Shown here: positions 44,740 to 56,069 of the stretch, in pieces | Layout of the letters: every line of letters begins with the position of its first letter | Numbering within the stretch: position 1 is the stretch's first letter | NCBI GenBank assembly: GCA_934045905.1 | Contig: OW203763.1 | Span: 41,316,672-41,380,671, forward strand | Direction of reading: 5' to 3' | Source of the DNA: Leuctra nigra | Lineage: Eukaryota > Arthropoda > Insecta > Plecoptera > Leuctridae | DNA: 64,000 bases | Translations under genes and position numbers: made by a program | Notes under the pieces: generated by a model | Told to the model about the DNA's origin: nothing | Databases searched by the model: none | What the model saw: the letters and a program-made list of their open reading frames with translations, nothing else

Positions 44740-45800
44740 CAGAAAAGTAAAGGTTTGTCATTCATACACATTAATATTCGTTCAATTAGAAAATATTGGA
44801 ATGAGCTTCAGGTTTCTCTATTTAATTATGTGGGTAAATTTGATGTATTATTATTGAGTGAGGTGGGAGTAACGGACCTTGATCCGATTTAATGTATTGA
44901 TGGTTAGGTTACGTCATCGTTACAGGGGAGGTGGTTTAGTTATATTTGTCAGGGATGTTTATAAGTTTTCTATTGTTGATACTAATTTTGAATTTTTTGA
45001 AGGTATTTGTGGTGAGTTAATGTTGCAAAATGGTTCTGTTATTTCAATTTTGGCAGTTTATAGACCACCTAACTTGAGTAAGATCAGTTTTTTCGGTGAA
45101 TTGGAAACTTTAACTGTTAATAAAAAGTTAAAAAATAATGTTATCTTTGGTGACATTAATTTGGATTTATGTGATCAGAATGATAACTGTATTCAGCCGT
45201 ATGAGAGTGTATTGGCTGCAAATGGTTTCTATAGTTGTATTCGAGATTATACAAGAGAGGAGATGCGAGCCGATATCTTAACTAAATTTTGCATAGATCA
45301 CATCCTTGTGAAATGTCATCCAATCTGTTTAAGAGGGCTTGGTAGTGAGTTTGACCTTGAAGAGTTTTTTAATCGATTTTTATCAATATCTTTTTCCAGT
45401 GTAATTGTTAACAAAATAGGGCTATGGACGTGAATTTAGAACAGTTCAATGAAAATAATTCCATAGCTTGTAATTGTTTATTAGATATACTTTGTCCTAC
45501 AGGTGTTTAGAACCCGAAAATTTAGTAATTTTCGGGTTCTAAAAACCTGTTGGACACAATAAAACTAATAGCTTATTCCAAACTATGAAATTATTTTTAT
45601 TGAACTGTTCTGAATTCACGTCCATAGCCCTATTTTGTTAACAATTATACTGGAAAAAGATATTAATAAAAATCGATTAAAAAACTCGTCAAGGCCACGC
45701 TCACTACCAAGCCCTCTTAATTAAATCAGCTATCTTTACAACTAAAATAACAGATCACTACAATGTACATGGTTCTTGCTGAGATAAATTTTTGTGAAAA
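44740..45800 (+). pseudogene. LINE C endonuclease, split by a foldback element
   Basis: The domain starts KGLSFIHINIRSIRK at about 44751, then DVLLLSEVGVTD. After a frameshift near 44888 come GGGLVIFVRD, AVYRPPNLSKISFF and VIFGDINLDLCD (catalytic block), and then CIDHILVKCHPICL at about 45290-45331. A 384-bp palindromic element follows, after which IKSAIFTTKITDHY completes the endonuclease with the expected Asp-His pair. The frame across the repaired TTAA is exact. Without the insert and the one frameshift it would be intact. Confidence 0.85.
45333..45716. mobile_element. 384-bp palindromic (foldback) MITE with TTAA duplication
   Basis: The whole element is one inverted repeat centred at 45524/45525, with arms of about 190 bp. 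Ends read GAGGGCTTGGTAGTGAG on the left, with the complement at the right. The centre is AGAACCCGAAAATTTAGTAA, then TTTTCGGGTTCT. TTAA flanks it at 45329-45332 and 45717-45720. Dropping the element and one TTAA restores the LINE C endonuclease frame. The arms differ most between 45450 and 45500. It could form a near-complete hairpin in single-stranded DNA or RNA. Confidence 0.88.
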
Positions 45801-45809
45801 TATTCTAAT

Positions 45810-46632
45810 TTGGGGCCATTGTCCGCCCCATTTATAAGAAGGGTGAACATAATAGTTTTTCTAATTATCGTCCAATAGCGATTTTGTCAATCATAGATAA
45901 AATAATGGAGCGTTGCATATCTTCAAATATCTAACCGTATAGAGAAATTTAATATTATTAGTAACTTACAGTTTGGTTTTCAAAGGAATAAAGATACTAA
46001 TTACCTCCTGTTGCAATTTACAAATTTTGTGAATACAAAACTGAATAATAATGAGATTGTTTTGGCTCTGTTTATTGACTTCTTTAAGGTGTTTGATACT
46101 ATTAACCATAATCTCATTATTTTACTTGAAAAAATTGGCGTTAGAGGTCCTATGTTAACTTGGTTTATAGATTATTTGCATGAACGATTAATGAAACGAT
46201 TAATGAACGATTACTGTTGAATTAAAATATATCTTAAGTGTTTTAATGCCTGTAAATTCGGGTGTACCGCAAGGTTCAATTTTAGGACCCCTTTTGTATC
46301 AATATGCTCCTTTGTCTAGAGAAGTGCCATATATTTATGTATGCTGATGACATATTAATTTTATCATCCAACTTTAACTTCGATGTTGCAGTATCTTCCT
46401 TGCAGTCTGGTTTCAACCAACTTTTAAAGCTGTCACATGATCGGGACTTAATTTTTAATGCTGATAAGACCAAGATCTTGCACATTTGTACACCTCTAAA
46501 TCAGTTTAGAGACAGTTCTGTCAATATAATTTGTCACTCGGCGACACGTTTGCACACTTTGCAGTACAGCAATCCTTTTCTAATTTGTGATTGTGTTATT
46601 AAAATTAGTGTTGTTGAGCAGATTGTTCATCT
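45810..46632 (+). pseudogene. LINE C reverse transcriptase, first part
   Basis: Fragments in changing frames: RPIYKKGEHNSFSNYRPIAI at about 45825, LQFGFQRNKDTNYLLL, ALFIDFFKVFDTINHNLIIL (palm, one Asp), GVPQGSILGPLLY at about 46262, and MYADDILILSSN at about 46337 (catalytic pair). It continues with NADKTKILHI. A small duplication, ATGAAACGATTA, lies at about 46191-46207. The sequence is cut at 46634 by the TIR element and resumes at 54573. Confidence 0.78.
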
Positions 46633-46634
46633 TA

Positions 46635-48180
46635 GTCCAGCTGCTAAGTGCCATTTTACATCACAATTCGGGGTTTAGTGATAAAAGCGTGGATTTTGGA
46701 TATGTTGTAAAAAAATAAAAACTATTCGATTTGACTCGAGAGGAAACTTCATAACTACCCCGTTCGGGGGTGGCAAGGGTTCAAAGTTTTGGGGATGATT
46801 TCATATAAATATTAATTTAAATGAACTGTACACATGTAATATATCAATTAACATGCGATAAATTGTAAAAAGGTTCAAATAATATATAAAAAATTTAATA
46901 TTGCACGAAATGTGTAGAGGGGTGATAATTTTTTACCCTTTGCCTAATATTTACTATCTTCCACATTTATGAAGCGATTTCAAGTTTTAAGCATTCAATC
47001 GATACATAAAATTACATAGATTCATGTTATGATATTTGATTTTGATTTGCAACGACCTACCCCCGCTAGGAGGTGGCAAGAGTTCAAATTTAGGGGGATG
47101 ATTTAATTTTAATTTTAATTTACAATGAATAGTACAAATAATGATGTTACTTAACATGCAATTAATTGTAACAAGGTCCAAATTATATACAAAAAATTTA
47201 AAACTGACCAAAAATATTAAGGGTTTGCCAAAATTCCACCCCTTGCTCTATATTTACTATCTTCCACAATTATGATGCGATTTACTGCTTTAAGGATTCA
47301 ATCGATAGATAAAAATACATAGATTCATGTTATGATATTTGTTTTGTATATTGGAATGACCTACCCCCCGACGGCTGTCACCTTATCGCGGTGGTGGGGT
47401 TTGTGTTGGCCAATGATCCATTGCAGCTACGCCGGCGAGCATATGCTCATGTGTAAGGGCTACCCATGCCGGACAGATCAGTGGTGAGGCCCAGACCAAG
47501 AGCAGCCAGAGTCGGCCTTACCATGCCCTCCCTTGAATTTGCGGTCCCCCCCCCCCCCTCGGGCCGGCCTCCCCCTCGAGATGGTGATCCCCCTGAAATC
47601 GGGTTCAGCCGGCCCGTATCCTCACACCCCCCGGTCCGTCCCCATTCCGTCCTGGCCTTCCCACCAGTGCTGGACTCCCCCGGATCGGGCCCGTTAGGTC
47701 GACCCCCTCCCATTGCCCTCCAATTATGATCAACAAAGTTGAATATAACAAATAATGTGCGCAATATAACCTCGTCGTTGACGCGCCATTAAACCAAACT
47801 TATCTTATCTATCTTGGAATGACCTATCCCTGCTAGGGGTGGTATGGGCTTAAAAATTGGGGGATGATTTCACTTAAATATTAATTCTAATGCATTGTAC
47901 AAATAATGTTTGCCTCTTTAAATTGTAACAAGGTCCACATAACATGTACACAATTTACAATTTCATATTGACCAAAAAGTGTAAGAGGGTGGTAAAAATC
48001 TACCCCTTCGCTCCTTGTTTTTCTTCAACTTCCTCATTTGTGGACCGATTTCAAGTTTTGAGCATTCAATCTATAGATAAAATTAAATAGATTCATAAAA
48101 TGATGTTTGTTTTATGTTTTGAGTGACCTTGTGATATTTGGATTACACCCTCTTACTAGTTTAGGGGTGAAAATGTGCTA
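46635..48180. repeat. Left TIR of the long-TIR element, three ~303-bp units
   Basis: Three diverged tandem units make up the arm. Each has a GGGGATGATTTCA block (about 46791, 47093 and, across the R450 insertion, 47859), a TTTACTATCTTCCACA block, and ATAGATTCATGTTATGATAT. The arm is interrupted by R450 at 47364-47813. It ends in AGTGACCTTGTGATATTTGG and CTAGTTTAGGGGTG. Confidence 0.85.
47364..47813 (+). mobile_element. R450 retroposed repeat, copy 4
   Basis: It has the same head and tail as copy 1. The 13-bp duplication TTGGAATGACCTA lies at 47351-47363 and 47814-47826. It inserted into the left TIR arm; the right arm lacks it, so it came after the element had two matching arms. A C-run of about 10 at 47547-47557 is specific to this copy. 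Confidence 0.92.
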
Positions 48181-48675
48181 TATTTTCCTTTTTACCATAA
48201 CCATAATTTTTCAGTTGTCTCCTGACTTCTGCTATGTGCTATAACGCCCAGCAATGAGAATATAAACCTACTTGAATTCGAATTACTGGTCGAATATGCA
48301 GAAAGATCTGCTATAATCTCGACCCTTGTATTAGATTGTTTGACAGCGCTATATACGCTAGCGGAGATGCCGGAATTAATCGTCAAGTATCGTTAAGTGC
48401 TGTCAACGGCATGAGCTGTCATATGCCAATTTTTAGGTTATGTATTGTGTAGTGAGTATAATAAGTAAGTGAAAACACCAAATTAACACGTTAATTATAA
48501 AAACTAGTAAATTAAACACACTTTGTATCATATTGTGAACTCTTTTCTTTCATTTGATCGTTATCAGATGTTCTTAATTATAATTGTTTACATGTGATTG
48601 TGAACTATGGTTACACGCTAAACGCCCGATCCAGTTTAGACGTCTGAGTGTGATACCAACATTGATTTTGCAAAT

Positions 48676-51600
48676 ATGGATCCTTCTGGTGGTACTAATT
48701 GGACTAAATGTGTTTTATGTCAAGATACAACTACCGAAAAGTTAGTGTGTCCAATTCAAAATCCTATTGCAAATACGGCTTCTGGATTCGTATTTCTTGG
48801 TGACGACCTGATTAATTTTCACAAGGCTGGACGTTTGCCGATATCTTTGAATATCAGTCGTCTCAATGATGGCAGTGGAATCCATGAGACATTGCGTAAA
48901 AACTCTGCCAAATGGCATAAGAACTGTCGTCGCAAGTTCCATAACAGTTTTTTTAATAATAAGAGAGCCTTGCAGAGTTCGCAGTGTATCGCGCTGCCAA
49001 GTACTTCTGATGAGACAGAGGATGGTCCAACGTCAACAAAAAGGGCATCGACCAGGTCAGAAGTTTCAAATGTGAACGCAATGACGAATGTTTTTTTATG
49101 TGTGGTGCGGCAGATCCTTCTGATCATTTACATCTCGCAATGACTCTCAAAATCCATCATAAAGTTCTAGCATGTGCAAAAGAACTAAATGACGAGAGGA
49201 TTATTGCAGCCCTAAGCGCAGGCGATATGGTTGCGATTGATGCCAAGTATCATAAGAAGTGTTTGGTACATTTTTATAATCGCCGACGTGCCCTTGTAAA
49301 TGACATGAAGAAGAAAGAACACGCGAAAGTTTTGCTCTGGCTGAGCTCTTTTCGTTTATTGAGAATAAGAAATCGAACCCAGAAATATCACCGGTCTTTA
49401 AACTGACTGATCTTGGATGCACCTATTCCAAAATATTAGAACAATTTGGGATTGTGTCCAAAATGCGAAACACAGATCTTAAAGATAAAATTCTTGCTCA
49501 TTTTCCCGGAATAGACTCATTTAAATCGGGAAGAGAAATCCTTCTGGCGTTTAAAGATTCTGTGGGCAGTGTTTTGCACGACGCGTATGGCAAAGATTAT
49601 ACCAAGGAAGCTGTACTGATTGTTAAAGCTGCTGCAAAGATTCGCCGAGACATTCTTCAAAAAGAAATACAATTCTCTGGCAAATTTGATGAGAAAACTC
49701 GAAAGGAATCTGTGAAAGAATCACTTCTATACTTTCTTTCTTTGATTCATAAAGGACCCAGCTATGAAAACCAAGTTCAAACCGAGGCAACTCAGATTGA
49801 AGCTGTTAGCTCCATTGGACAATTGATAGTGTTCAATTGTAATGTTGATCGACGCCGGTGTTTGCGACGAGAACCGCTCCTGCCAGCTTAAATTGGACTA
49901 TCAATGCATTCTCCAACTCGGAAGAGGCGAATCATTGACTCACTTTCCAGGCTTGGACTTTCCATCACCTATGACAGAGTCCTGGACATCTCGACCCGTC
50001 TCGGTGTTAGCATTAGTAACATGTACAAGGAGGATAATGTTGTGTGCCCTCGACATCTTCTACGCGGTGTTTTCATCACAGGGGCGGCGGACAACGCCGA
50101 CCTGACCACAATCCGTCCTCTACAACATCCAAGGAGTCTTTCCATGGAACTGTGATTCAACTGAGCTCACATCCCAGCATTACCAACCCTGGAGTACAAC
50201 GAGAAGCAATTTACCTCGATAGAAATTCTTTGACTTCGAAGTGCATTCCGCATCTACCAGAGTTTTACACAGATATAACTCCATTGATGAAACTTTTTGA
50301 TAAACCAGCACCTGGAGTGAAGTTTACATTGCCCGATGTTCAAGCTGAGGTTTTAACTCTAAGGGAGAATGAATGGCTTCGTCACGTGTCAAATGTGTTG
50401 GAAGTTGAGGGCGCTGACACTAACGTGTCTTGGTCAGCATTCAATGCTCTCCAGATTCCTTGGAGCCAATGACAATTTGCGGGATGTTACCAATATTTGA
50501 AGAACAAGCCCACAACTCAGCCATGATCCGTCATGCTATGAATGTCATCAAATCAGCAACCAGTTAACTCAATCCCAACCAAACTCCAGTCATAACACTT
50601 GATCAACCTCTCTTTGCCATAGCCAAACAACTTCAGTGGAATTTTCCTGATTTGTACGGAGAGGACAGGTTTGTTGTGATGTTCGGAGGACTTCATATTG
50701 AGATGGGCATCTTAAAAATGCTAGGATGCCTGCTTGATGGCAGTGGCTGGGTGGAAGCGATTACCAAGGCTGACATTGCTCACCATGGAACAGCCGATTC
50801 TTTCATCCGTGCGGTTCATGTAACGAAAACAAGAAGAGCCCATCAAATCACTTCCGCAGCTCTGTACATTCTGCAACAACACGCATATGCCGAGAGCAGT
50901 GCCTTCGATGAAATCAGCTTTGAAGATTGGTGTCAACAAAGAGAGAGTGAATCTCCTCAGTTCAAATTCTGGTCAATGATTTTGAGGCTGCAACTTCTCC
51001 TCTTTGCATTCATTCGATCCATTCGTGAGGGTGATTTTAGTTCCTACAAAGAAACGCTACCCTTAATCGTCCCGTGGTGTTTTGCCACGAATCGAGTCAA
51101 CTACTCCAGATGGTTAACAATTCATCTGTGAGATATGTTGGCTCTGCAAGTCACAAGTCCCTCGACTTATCAAGAGTTCTGTAATGGAAACTTTGTAGTA
51201 AGAAAGTCTAAAAACCCCTTCTCAGCAATGTCGATTGACCAGGCACTCGAACAGACCAACGCAATAATCAAAGGCGATGGTGGAGCAATCGGGATTTTAC
51301 AAGCGCCCAATGCCCTGCGGCGCTGGATGGTTGTGGGACCAGAGATAACAAACATGTTGACACAGTACGAGGCAACTACCACTGACAGTCATCATCATCA
51401 TCACGAACAGAATCTGAGCTTTCAAAAATCCTTCTCAAGTGATATCAACAACCTGATAAGTACTATGAGAGAATTTGGAAATCCGTTTGAAGAAACCAGC
51501 AATGATCTATTTCGCATTCACAACAAAGAAATAATGTCTGAGCCAACTGTACAGACAATAGCGACCCTTGAGTGTATTGGCAGAGTCAAGATGAATGAAT

Positions 51601-53145
51601 ATATCACCACACGTCTCCAAGAAACCAATCCTCTTCCTGTATCAGCGGTCATTAAAAAAACGAAACTCCAGCTTTTCGGTACCGCTACTAAAAGAAGAGC
51701 ATCAAAGCAGCAGCTTCAAGTGACGTCTCTGAAAACGGATTGTGCTCTCTTTGCCAAGTTTTACATTGGCTGCCAAACAAGGAATGGAGACTTGGATAAG
51801 TTTTTCCAATATGAAAACAACCCGTGTCCACCATCGATCTCGCACGACGGTGAGCTCAGAAGCGGCAAGAAGTCCTACATCATCAATTGCCTTGAGATGC
51901 TTCAAAAGTGTGAAGAAATCAGATCAATGGAACCTGAAGCAGTGTTGCTGGATGGAGCTGCTATTGTTAACATGGTGAAGCCCCAACAACATCTGAAGAC
52001 CTTTGGAGAGTATGCCAACCATGTATTTCTTCCTTTTATAGAGGCCCAGCTGAAGAAGGCTGCAAGGATAGACTTAATCTGGGACGTTTATCTGAAGAAT
52101 TCGCTGAAGTGCTGCACTCGACAAAAGCGAGGCAAGGGTGTCAGGCGAAGGGTTGAACCATCAAACTCCCTCCCAAGAAATTGGCAGGAGTTCCTACGAA
52201 CTGATGAAAACAAGACGGAACTGTTTGCAATGCTCGGTGATTTCGTTGAGAAGCTTGACCTATCACTGGGTGTTGTTGTTGTAACGAGCATTTAGTAACG
52301 ACCCAAATCTCAGCTTGGATACCATATCTCCCTGCACACACGAGGAGGCGGACACCCGCTTGGTTCTACATTTAGAACATGTTCTTCGTGGCACAGGAAC
52401 GGAGGTGATCGTTCGAACCGTTGACTCAGACGTCTTAGTACTGTGTGTGGTTGCTGCCAGTCGACATATCTCCACGAAAATATGGCTGAAATTTGGAGTA
52501 GGAAAGTCAGCGCGTGTCATTGCTGCTCATGAGATCTTCAGGACTCTAGGTCCCGAAAAAACAGAAGCCCTACCATTCTTCCATGCATTCACTGGAAGTG
52601 ATACTTGCTCTGCTTTTGCAGGCAAGGGCAAGAAGTCTGCATGGAAGGTATGGAATATCATGCCAGATATAACATCTGTATTTTCAGCCCTCTCCGGACC
52701 CATTGACGCTGTCGACGATGAAATGCACGCTATGATTGAGAAATTCGTTGTTACTTTGTACGACCGAACCACGACTCTAACATCCATCAACCTCTGCAGA
52801 CGCGAGCTTTTTACGCAGAAGAGTAAGCCAATGGAGTCTCTTCCCCCGACAAAAGACGCGTTAACGCTGCATACACTGAGAGCGACGCTGCAAGCGGGGT
52901 TAATCTGGGGGTCGGCTGCAATCGCGTCTCCACCACCTCCCAATCCAGCTGTCTGGGGCTGGATGAAGAACGAAGATGAGCTTTGGGAGCCAAAGTGGAC
53001 AACTCTTCCAGACTCCATACGCTCGTGTGCAGAAGTCATCATCTGTAAATGCAAGATCAACTGCAGAGGCGAAGAGTGTCCATGCATGATCAGCAACCAG
53101 TCCTGCTGTGCATCCTGCAAATGCCGAGGGGATTGCAGCATGTAA
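48676..53145 (+). pseudogene. Candidate transposase of the long-TIR element (uncharacterized metazoan family)
   Basis: One gene of ~1,490 codons can be followed through five frameshifts (about 49080, 49335, 50100, 50465, 52290) and three stops (TAA 49889-49891, TAA 50565-50567, TGA 51129-51131). The N-terminus has CVLC and WHKNCRRKFHN, a zinc-finger-like pattern, then a second CFFMCG...KYHKKCLVHFYNR pair. The middle shows MHSPTRKRRIIDSL, HNPSSTTSKESFHGT, TLDQPLFAIAK, MFGGLHIEMGILKMLG and NPFSAMSIDQALEQTNA. The C-terminal third has LLDGAAIVNM, RIDLIWDVYLKNSL, EEADTRLVLH, TVDSDVLVL and FHAFTGSDT. It ends in a Cys-rich tail (CKCKINCRGEECPCM...CKCRGDC). From memory, this protein is common in cnidarians, molluscs, echinoderms and arthropods as uncharacterized. 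Its place between TIRs suggests a transposase; no DDE triad is proven. Confidence 0.8.
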
Positions 53146-53499
53146 CAGGAAACTGAAAAAATTTCGTCAACCTCCTATACAGTTTGTTCAAATTTTCTGT
53201 ACAATGATTATGGTGGTGAAGATGGCAACGAAAATGATGTACTACGCTAGCACCAACACAACAAAATGAAAATCAGCTAGAACTAGGTGGCACATTCAAG
53301 TTAGCGGATTTTATTTGGATAGTTTAGGTTGGCAAAGTGTGAATTCAGATGGAAAGTCTGGATGGTGCTGCTTATTTACACCCTAACGGCGTTGTAAGCG
53401 TAAATTGAACAGCCTATACGTACTGTGCACCACTTATGAAACTTCATCAATGTTCTCGATTTTTTGGTTGGCAATGCCCATGTCGATAGGAAATAAATG

Positions 53500-54572
53500 T
53501 GGCATATTTACACCCCCAAACTAGTCAGAGGGTGTCATCCTAATATCACAAGGTCACTCAAAACATGAAACAAATATCGTTGTATAAATCTATTTAATTT
53601 TTTCTATCGATTGAATGCTCAAAACTTGAAATCGGTCCACAATTTTGGAAGTTAAAGAAAAAAAAGGAGCGAAGGGGTAGATTTTTACCACCCTCTTACA
53701 CTTTTTGGTCAATATGAAATTGTAAATTGTGTACATGTTATGTGCACCTTGTTACAATTTAAAGAGGCAAACATTATTTGTACAATGCATTAGAATTAAT
53801 ATTTAAGTGAAATCATCCCCCAATTTTTAAGCCCATACCACCCCTAGCAGGGATAGGTCATTCCAATATACAAAACAAATATCATAACATGAATCTATGT
53901 ATTTTTATCTATCGATTGAATCCTTAAAGCAGTAAATCGCATCATAATTGTGGAAGATAGTAAATATAGAGCAAGGGGTGGAATTTTGGCAAACCCTTAA
54001 TATTTTTGGTCAGTTTTAAATTTTTTGTATATAATTTGGACCTTGTTACAATGAATTGCATGTTAAGTAACATCATTATTTGTACTATTCATTGTAAATT
54101 AACATTTAAATGAAATCATCCCCCTAAATTTGAACTCTTGCCACCCCCTAGCGGGGGTAAGTCGTTGCAAATCAAAATCAAATATCATAACATGAATCTA
54201 TGTAATTTTATGTATCGATTGAATGCTTAAAACTTGAAATCGCTTCATAAATGTGGAAGATAGTAAATATTAGGCAGGGGGTAAAAAATTACCACCCCCT
54301 ACACATTTCGTGCAATATTAAATTTTTTTAATATTATTTTAACCTTTTTACAATTAATCGCTTGTTAATTGATATATTACATGTGTACAGTTCATTTAAA
54401 TTAATATTAATATGAAATCATCCTCAAAACTTTGAACCCTTGCCACCCCCGAACGGGGGTAGTTATGAAGTTTCCCCTCGAGTCAAATCGAATAGTTTTT
54501 ATTTCTCTACAACATATCCAAAATCAACGCTTTTATCACTAAACCCCGAATATTTAGACTTAGCAGCCCGAC
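53500..54572. repeat. Right TIR of the long-TIR element
   Basis: This is the inverted copy of the left arm without the R450 insertion. The same three ~303-bp units and the same tips are present. Differences from the left arm are scattered single bases and short indels. Confidence 0.87.
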
Positions 54573-55092
54573 TATCTTGGGTTAACTGTGGATAGATTTT
54601 CCACCTGGAGGCCCCACATCGAGAAGGTTTGTAGTAAAATTAGATCTTGCGCGTTCTCCATTTATCGCCTGCAATTTTTTTTGCCTTTTAATTTATTACG
54701 TTCAGTGTATTCCGCACTTGTTGAATCGTACTTGTTATATGGGTTGTTAGCTTGGGGAAATGCTTCTGATTATTTCGTCTACATTATTGTCGCTTTGCAA
54801 GATAAAATTATTAGTACAATTGTTCCTAATCTCCTAAAACTCAATTTAGATTATAATATTTCCAGATATTATTTAGAATAATTTTCTACCAGTGCAATTA
54901 CTTCACAAAAAATTACAAAATCACCCAGTTAATACTCGCTTAGCATTGCTTCAAAAGTATTATATTCTTCCTTGGTGCAACAAGAATGGCAAATGTAGAC
55001 TTGATTATATTGTACCTATTACTTTCAACTTACTTCCTGATAATCAAAGATCTCATGAATCCTTCTCTAAACTTAAAATGTCTCTGAAATAA
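54573..55092 (+). pseudogene. LINE C RT C-terminal region
   Basis: Coding resumes after the TIR element with YLGLTVDRFSTWRPHIEKVC and continues ALVESYLLYGLLAWGNASDY. After a frameshift near 54880 it reads LLHKKLQNHPVNTRLALLQK, then YYILPWCNKNGKCRLDYIVP, and ends at 55092. It is the thumb and C-terminal region of the CR1-like RT begun at 45810. Confidence 0.8.
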
Positions 55093-55218
55093 TGGTTTTT
55101 TCTCGACTATGTCTACTGATTAGTTTAATTTTGTATGATTTAATTATGAGTGTGTATTTTGGTTAAATTGTTATATTTAAAGAATTCGCCCACTTCTAAT
55201 TTTAAAACCTGATTAATA

Positions 55219-56026
55219 GAGCGAGCGAAGCGTGCGTCTCCTTTTGGCTCTTTTGGCACGGACCTCTGTTTTTTTTTGTTTTTTTTTGTTACCTGACGAT
55301 ATAAAGATCAGAGTTTTTCTTCGATCGAGCTGAAATTTTGCACACATGTGGAGACAACCTTTTCTGTTTGCAGACCCCAAAATTTTTTGAAATCCATTCT
55401 TTGGCTAAAATTTAAATAAACATCTCCTGATGGTAGGTTGAAAAATGACAATGGTCTTCGATAAAACTGATAAAACTCATATTTTGGCTATACAGGTAAG
55501 TTTTTCTTCGATCGAGCTGAAATTTTGCACACATGTAGAGACAACCTTTTCTGTTTCAAGAACCTAATTTTTTTGAAATCCATTAATTGGTTAAAATTTA
55601 AATAAATATCTCCTGATAGGCTGAAAAATGAAAACGGTCTTCGATAATTCTGATCAAACTCATATTTTGCATGATCATTAAGACCAACATTGTCTCTTAT
55701 TTTACAAAATGTCATCCCAATCAGTTAAGAACGTATGACCTTATTGAAATTTTTGATATCTGTCAGTAATGAAGTATCGAAATGAATGTTTTCCAGTGCC
55801 AATTTTAATGAATCATCTGATTTTACTATATTAACCAGGGTGCTTAGATGCTATTTTCAAGTTTCGATGAAAAGTATTAAATACTTTTATGTTGATTTAG
55901 TGATCAAATTTCTATTCAATATGGATATGGATATATGTTTTCTGTGCGTTGTGTACGCATTTCCGGTTCGAGAATTTGCACGTACCCGTGCTCGCTCATC
56001 AACGCGTAACACTGAGCGTTTTCCTA
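55219..56026 (+). mobile_element. Helentron/HINE-like element, copy E1
   Basis: It starts GAGCGAGCGAAGCGTGCG, then TCTCCTTTTGGCTCTTTTGG and a T-rich run, and ends GCTCGCTCATCAACGCG, a hairpin (AACGC...GCGTT) and TTTTCCTAG. Inside, a ~187-bp module beginning TTCTTCGATCGAGCTGAAAT is tandemly repeated (about 55315 and 55502). No duplication is seen at the borders. It lies in the LINE C 3'UTR. ORFs in it are not real. Confidence 0.55.
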
Positions 56027-56069
56027 GTTTATTGTTATTTGCTATTTTTGTTACATTAACTGTGTTTTT

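Larger units (their letters stand above)
46635..54572 (+). mobile_element. Long-TIR DNA element carrying an uncharacterized metazoan protein gene
   Basis: Two inverted arms of about 1.1 kb (46635-48180, with an R450 copy inside; 53500-54572) enclose a single decayed gene at 48676-53145. Tips read GTCCAGCTGCTAAGT on the left and GTCGGGCTGCTAAGT as right complement, followed by TTCGGGGTTTAGTGATAAAA on both. TA lies on both sides (46633-46634, 54573-54574). LINE C RT coding lies left (up to VVEQIVHL) and right (from YLGLTVDRFSTW), which shows that the element inserted into a LINE. Arms agree closely by eye. The element is about 7.5 kb without the R450 insertion. No known superfamily is assigned. 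Confidence 0.85.
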
